Source: UBA6065 sp036565605 (GTDB lineage Bacteria; Patescibacteriota; Minisyncoccia; Phycocordibacterales; UBA6065). From it: DNA of 9,321 nucleotides. Made by a program: the position numbers and the translations under genes. This document shows positions 7,070 through 9,321 of this stretch, in pieces. The number at the start of each line of letters is the position of its first letter. Position 1 is the stretch's first letter. Below the pieces are notes generated by a model. It was not told the origin of the DNA, ran no database searches, and saw only the letters and a list, made by a program, of their open reading frames with translations. The stretch covers positions 1-9,321 of the forward strand of contig DATCXV010000025.1 in the NCBI GenBank assembly GCA_036565605.1. The letters run 5' to 3'.

Positions 7070-8198
7070 ACCCTTTATTAAGCTCGACTCCAAAACTATA
7101 CTCGGCACCATTTACAAACGTATCCCAATCTTGGGTGAACGCCTGCGGGACAAGCTCTTCGCTCTTGTTTGTTAGTCCGGGAACTTTCTTTACAGCCGTA
7201 CCGATTGCCATGAATTCAATGAGCCCACTTCCAAGCTGATAGACATACGTCTTCACTCCAACCACTTCATCGGCGCCGATTTCATCTGCCTCTTTGTTGA
7301 TAATCGACAAAGCGTTTTCACGAGCTTCGTAAATAAGATGCGAAAGTTCGGTGATTTCTCCTTTCACAAAAGATTTAAAAGCAGAGGTAACGCCGCCAAT
7401 AAAACCAAGAGAATACACCGACGTACCGATCAAGATCTTTACGGGAGCATATCCCATTTTATTGAGATTCCACATTTCTTGCGGAGTAAGGTCACTGGTC
7501 ACGACGGAATCTTTTGGCAAAGCAGGATTGTGCGATGCTGTGCCGATCATAAGCATTTCTTGAAGACCACTTCCTGCAACAGGAATGATCGTCGTTTCAA
7601 TTCCCACAACGGCGTTCGCACCATGCTTTTTTGCTTCATTGGTGATTCGCTCAAGCGCAAGATGACGCGTCTTGTTAAAAATGTCTGAAAACTCTCGTAC
7701 CTCACCTCGAGCAAGAGTCTTGAACGCACCGATAATTCCACTTGTGATGCCAATGGAATAAGCAACATTTCCGAACACAAATTTCACCGGTGAATAACCG
7801 GCGTCTTCTTGAACATACAAATCCTGACCATCTGTCGAAGTGCTGAATTTCAATTCTTCTCGTTCTCCACTATTTTCTTTTGAATGAAGCGAAGATCCGA
7901 TCGAAAGGAACTCGATATTTGTGCCGTGAAAAACAAGCTCGCTTGTCACCCCACTAATACCCAAAGCACCGTGGTCACGCGCTTCTTTTTCCATGCGCTC
8001 AATGGCCGCGATTCTGCCCTCCTCGATTAGATTCGTATATTGAGTAACTTCCCCGCCTGCGATAGCTCTGAAGGCAGAACCAATCCCTCGACCAAAACCA
8101 AGAGCATGTACGCTGTTTCCCACCACCAGATCACCAGCCTTATAACCAGCTTTGTCGAGACAATACATCTCGTTTCCCGACAGTCCTGTTGTTTTCAT
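7065..8198 (-). CDS. Three tandem YbjQ/UPF0145 (DUF74) domains, cytosolic (377 aa)
   Basis: The protein is three copies of one domain at about residues 6-105, 115-222 and 233-340, plus a C-terminal tail (341-377) I do not recognise. Each copy starts with an LSGNEMYCLDKAGYKAG-like header (DGQDLYVQEDAGYSPVK and LTPQEMWNLNKMGYAPVK in copies 2 and 3). Each continues with GNSVHALGF/GNVAYSIGI/GTSVYSLGF, then G(G/R/K)GE(V/I), a helix with ArExALxxIxxEA, GAxxVVGV, and ends IGS/IGTA. This is the YbjQ fold signature; single-domain members are about 105-110 residues. Copy 1 has ISGV where the others have VVGI/V. Databases often call the family heavy-metal-binding, but only one cysteine (C13) is present, so metal binding is not supported here. 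There is no signal peptide or membrane segment, and the molecular function is unknown. ATG 8198 is preferred to the TTG at 8219 because it leaves room for the putative promoter; the extra seven residues have no family value. It sits 21 bases after the GT39-like gene and six before the MT/GT2 gene. Confidence 0.88.
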   Translation of the reverse strand: MKTTGLSGNEMYCLDKAGYKAGDLVVGNSVHALGFGRGIGSAFRAIAGGEVTQYTNLIEEGRIAAIERMEKEARDHGALGISGVTSELVFHGTNIEFLSIGSSLHSKENSGEREELKFSTSTDGQDLYVQEDAGYSPVKFVFGNVAYSIGITSGIIGAFKTLARGEVREFSDIFNKTRHLALERITNEAKKHGANAVVGIETTIIPVAGSGLQEMLMIGTASHNPALPKDSVVTSDLTPQEMWNLNKMGYAPVKILIGTSVYSLGFIGGVTSAFKSFVKGEITELSHLIYEARENALSIINKEADEIGADEVVGVKTYVYQLGSGLIEFMAIGTAVKKVPGLTNKSEELVPQAFTQDWDTFVNGAEYSFGVELNKGL

Positions 8199-8207
8199 GG
8201 TATGTAA

Positions 8208-8237
8208 GTTATATCTCAATTATATGCTATGTGTCAC
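8208..8237 (-). promoter_or_regulatory. Putative promoter before the triple-YbjQ gene
   Basis: On the minus strand GTGACA (8237-8232; five of six matches to TTGACA), an 18-base spacer and TATAAC (8213-8208; five of six matches to TATAAT) end nine bases before ATG 8198. The spacing is the same as in the putative promoter before the GtrB-like gene. A perfect TATAAT also lies at 8224-8219, containing the TAA stop of the upstream gene, but I see no -35 match at 16-18 bases from it. Either element would give a leader of about 3 to 14 bases without a Shine-Dalgarno site. The prediction rests on consensus only. Confidence 0.42.
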
Positions 8238-9321
8238 TGGATTCTTCGCACATGAATAAACATGCGCAGTCACATCCTTTTGGACTGATTCGAAAATTCG
8301 TGCGCATTTCGAAAAATATTCTTTGTAAAACCCATCATAGAGGAGCGGAAACTCTACAACCAAGTACGAGCCGCCCGTCGCGGAAAATTCGGAGAATTTC
8401 ACACGATGACCATCTTCGAACTGCGGTGCGGCATAGAAGCGGCCCGCATACTTCCCCAACTTCGAAAGTTCATACGCACCCGTATCGTTAAATGTCATAA
8501 CCTGTCGTATATCGGGCGACGCTCCGATGAATTCAGTTGCAGCCCAGGTTGCAGCCGCAACAGAGCCATGAATTTTTCCAAAGAAAAGTTCTTCGGCGAA
8601 AACTCCGTTGTATACAAGACCGACCGTGATAAGAAGCGCCGCGGCGACAGGGCGCCATTCTTTGCGGAAATATCCCAGCGCCGCGGCGCCGAAAGACATG
8701 ACAAACGAAAGAGCAATAAAAAGAAATGATACATACAATCCAATCGGACCATTGCCGCCATTAAACGGCGTCAGTACATTCCATTGCAGATGCATCACTC
8801 TGCCAAACCATTCGGTTTTCGGATACAAGGGCACCGCAGTTTGATGCAAAAACTCCACGGAAACAAGTGCCGCCACACAAAGAGCACAGAGCGAAACGAC
8901 TTTGCCTGGACGAAACAATGCTTGTTCTTTGAACACATTCGCAAGCGCTGTTCCGGCAAGTGCACACAAAGGCACGATGGCAAACATAAGATATTTGTCG
9001 AGCGCCGCCTGTGAAAAATCAAACAAAACAATATAGAAGAGAAATCCGAAACCAAGATACAAAGCGAAAGGTCGAAGTCGTATCCAGTCTTCACGTCGCA
9101 CGAATACAAGCGACGCAAAAAGGAGAGGCGAAAGATAGAAAACCGCCTTCAGTAACTGGAACATCACTTGGCCCCAGTTTCTGCTGTCACCAACTGATCC
9201 TGCCGCATGAGAAAGCATGAAGTGGATATCGAAATATGGATTAAGCCACGCGAACGCGGCCAGACCAAAAACTGAAAAGATAGCGAAGCCGGCGGCGCAA
9301 AGCGCCGCCGGCTTGTACTGC
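8220..9321 (-). CDS. GT39-like membrane glycosyltransferase, N-terminal part outside window
   Basis: The frame is open from TAA at 8222-8220 to the right edge, giving 366 residues, and continues beyond it. The ATG at 9218 is internal: the 34 residues before it (hydrophobic, ending LNPYFDIHF) fit the end of a membrane segment and loop of a GT39-type enzyme. The visible part has about seven hydrophobic segments, the loop SRNWGQVMFQLLKAVFYLSPLL, and LDKYLMFAIVPLCALAG, a variant of the K/R-Y-L-xP late motif of GT39/ArnT enzymes. From about residue 245 it has a soluble, probably extracytoplasmic C-terminal domain. The acidic DE pair expected in the first loop would be in the missing part, so catalysis cannot be judged. 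By family it would use a polyprenyl-phosphate sugar at the outer face. It is the most upstream gene seen of the minus-strand row, 21 bases before the YbjQ-like gene. Confidence 0.8.
   Translation of the reverse strand, partial: QYKPAALCAAGFAIFSVFGLAAFAWLNPYFDIHFMLSHAAGSVGDSRNWGQVMFQLLKAVFYLSPLLFASLVFVRREDWIRLRPFALYLGFGFLFYIVLFDFSQAALDKYLMFAIVPLCALAGTALANVFKEQALFRPGKVVSLCALCVAALVSVEFLHQTAVPLYPKTEWFGRVMHLQWNVLTPFNGGNGPIGLYVSFLFIALSFVMSFGAAALGYFRKEWRPVAAALLITVGLVYNGVFAEELFFGKIHGSVAAATWAATEFIGASPDIRQVMTFNDTGAYELSKLGKYAGRFYAAPQFEDGHRVKFSEFSATGGSYLVVEFPLLYDGFYKEYFSKCARIFESVQKDVTAHVYSCAKNPVTHSI
9286..9314. repeat. Perfect 13-bp inverted repeat with 3-base loop inside a coding region
   Basis: AAGCCGGCGGCGC (9286-9298) is followed by AAA and its exact reverse complement (9302-9314). 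The minus strand reads through it as K-P-A-A-L-C-A-A-G-F in the GT39-like protein. Neither strand has a run of T directly after the stem (GTACTGC on plus, CGCTATC on minus), so it is not a normal intrinsic terminator. Alanine and glycine codons make GC-rich palindromes likely, but 13 matched pairs is long. Confidence 0.75.

Noticed and set aside
7059..7076. AAAGGG as a Shine-Dalgarno site for the MT/GT2 gene
   Set aside because: The spacing to the ATG is 12 bases, beyond the usual range. It may be chance at the end of the YbjQ-like gene.
8219..8224. Perfect TATAAT at the end of the right-edge gene as the main YbjQ promoter
   Set aside because: No -35 match or extended -10 TG was found at the right distance, and it contains the upstream stop codon. 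It is kept only as a rival to the TATAAC element.
8495..9118. Minus-strand open frames of 68, 88 and 107 aa within the right-edge gene
   Set aside because: They overlap the open GT39-like frame, which has coherent membrane segments and a family motif.
9286..9321. Hairpin at the right edge as an intrinsic terminator
   Set aside because: No T-run follows the stem on either strand, and an open GT39-like frame runs through it.

Overview
The window is one stretch of a bacterial cell-surface glycan gene cluster. Seven genes run on the minus strand (right to left). One gene on the plus strand enters from the left edge and converges on them. The genes are packed tightly: gaps are 2 to 42 bases, or neighbours overlap, and no stretch over 50 bases lacks a gene. 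I see no rRNA, tRNA, CRISPR array, insertion sequence or integrase. TGA, TAA and TAG all end genes at sensible places, so the code is standard for stops.

Layout in transcription order on the minus strand: (1) the C-terminal part of a GT39-like membrane glycosyltransferase, cut by the right edge; (2) a cytosolic protein of three tandem YbjQ/UPF0145 domains; (3) a GT2 glycosyltransferase fused to the remnant of a class I SAM methyltransferase whose SAM-binding core is missing; (4) a GT2 polyprenyl-phosphate-type glycosyltransferase fused to a multi-pass GT-C-like membrane domain; (5) an acyltransferase-3 family membrane O-acyltransferase; (6) a GtrB/DPM1-like polyprenyl-phosphate glycosyltransferase; (7) a complete GT39-like membrane glycosyltransferase. 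On the plus strand, a class I SAM methyltransferase missing its N-terminus ends inside gene (7), with 52 bases of tail-to-tail overlap.

Inferred joint role: the GT2 enzymes charge a polyprenyl phosphate carrier with a sugar at the cytoplasmic face. The multi-pass GT-C enzymes then use the lipid-linked sugar on the outer side, and the acyltransferase adds an acyl group. No acceptor (lipid, glycan or protein) can be named from the sequence. The YbjQ protein has no obvious place in this scheme.

The organism cannot be fixed. Base composition looks near 50% GC by eye, gene packing is dense, and Shine-Dalgarno sites are almost absent. Each of the six complete minus-strand genes has a TATA-containing hexamer just before its start codon. 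This fits a lineage that uses leaderless or near-leaderless mRNAs, and the gene content would fit an uncultured group such as Patescibacteria/CPR, but that is a guess. The most unusual points are the start-site TATA pattern, the methyltransferase domain with a deleted core, the GT2/GT-C fusion and the triple YbjQ protein.
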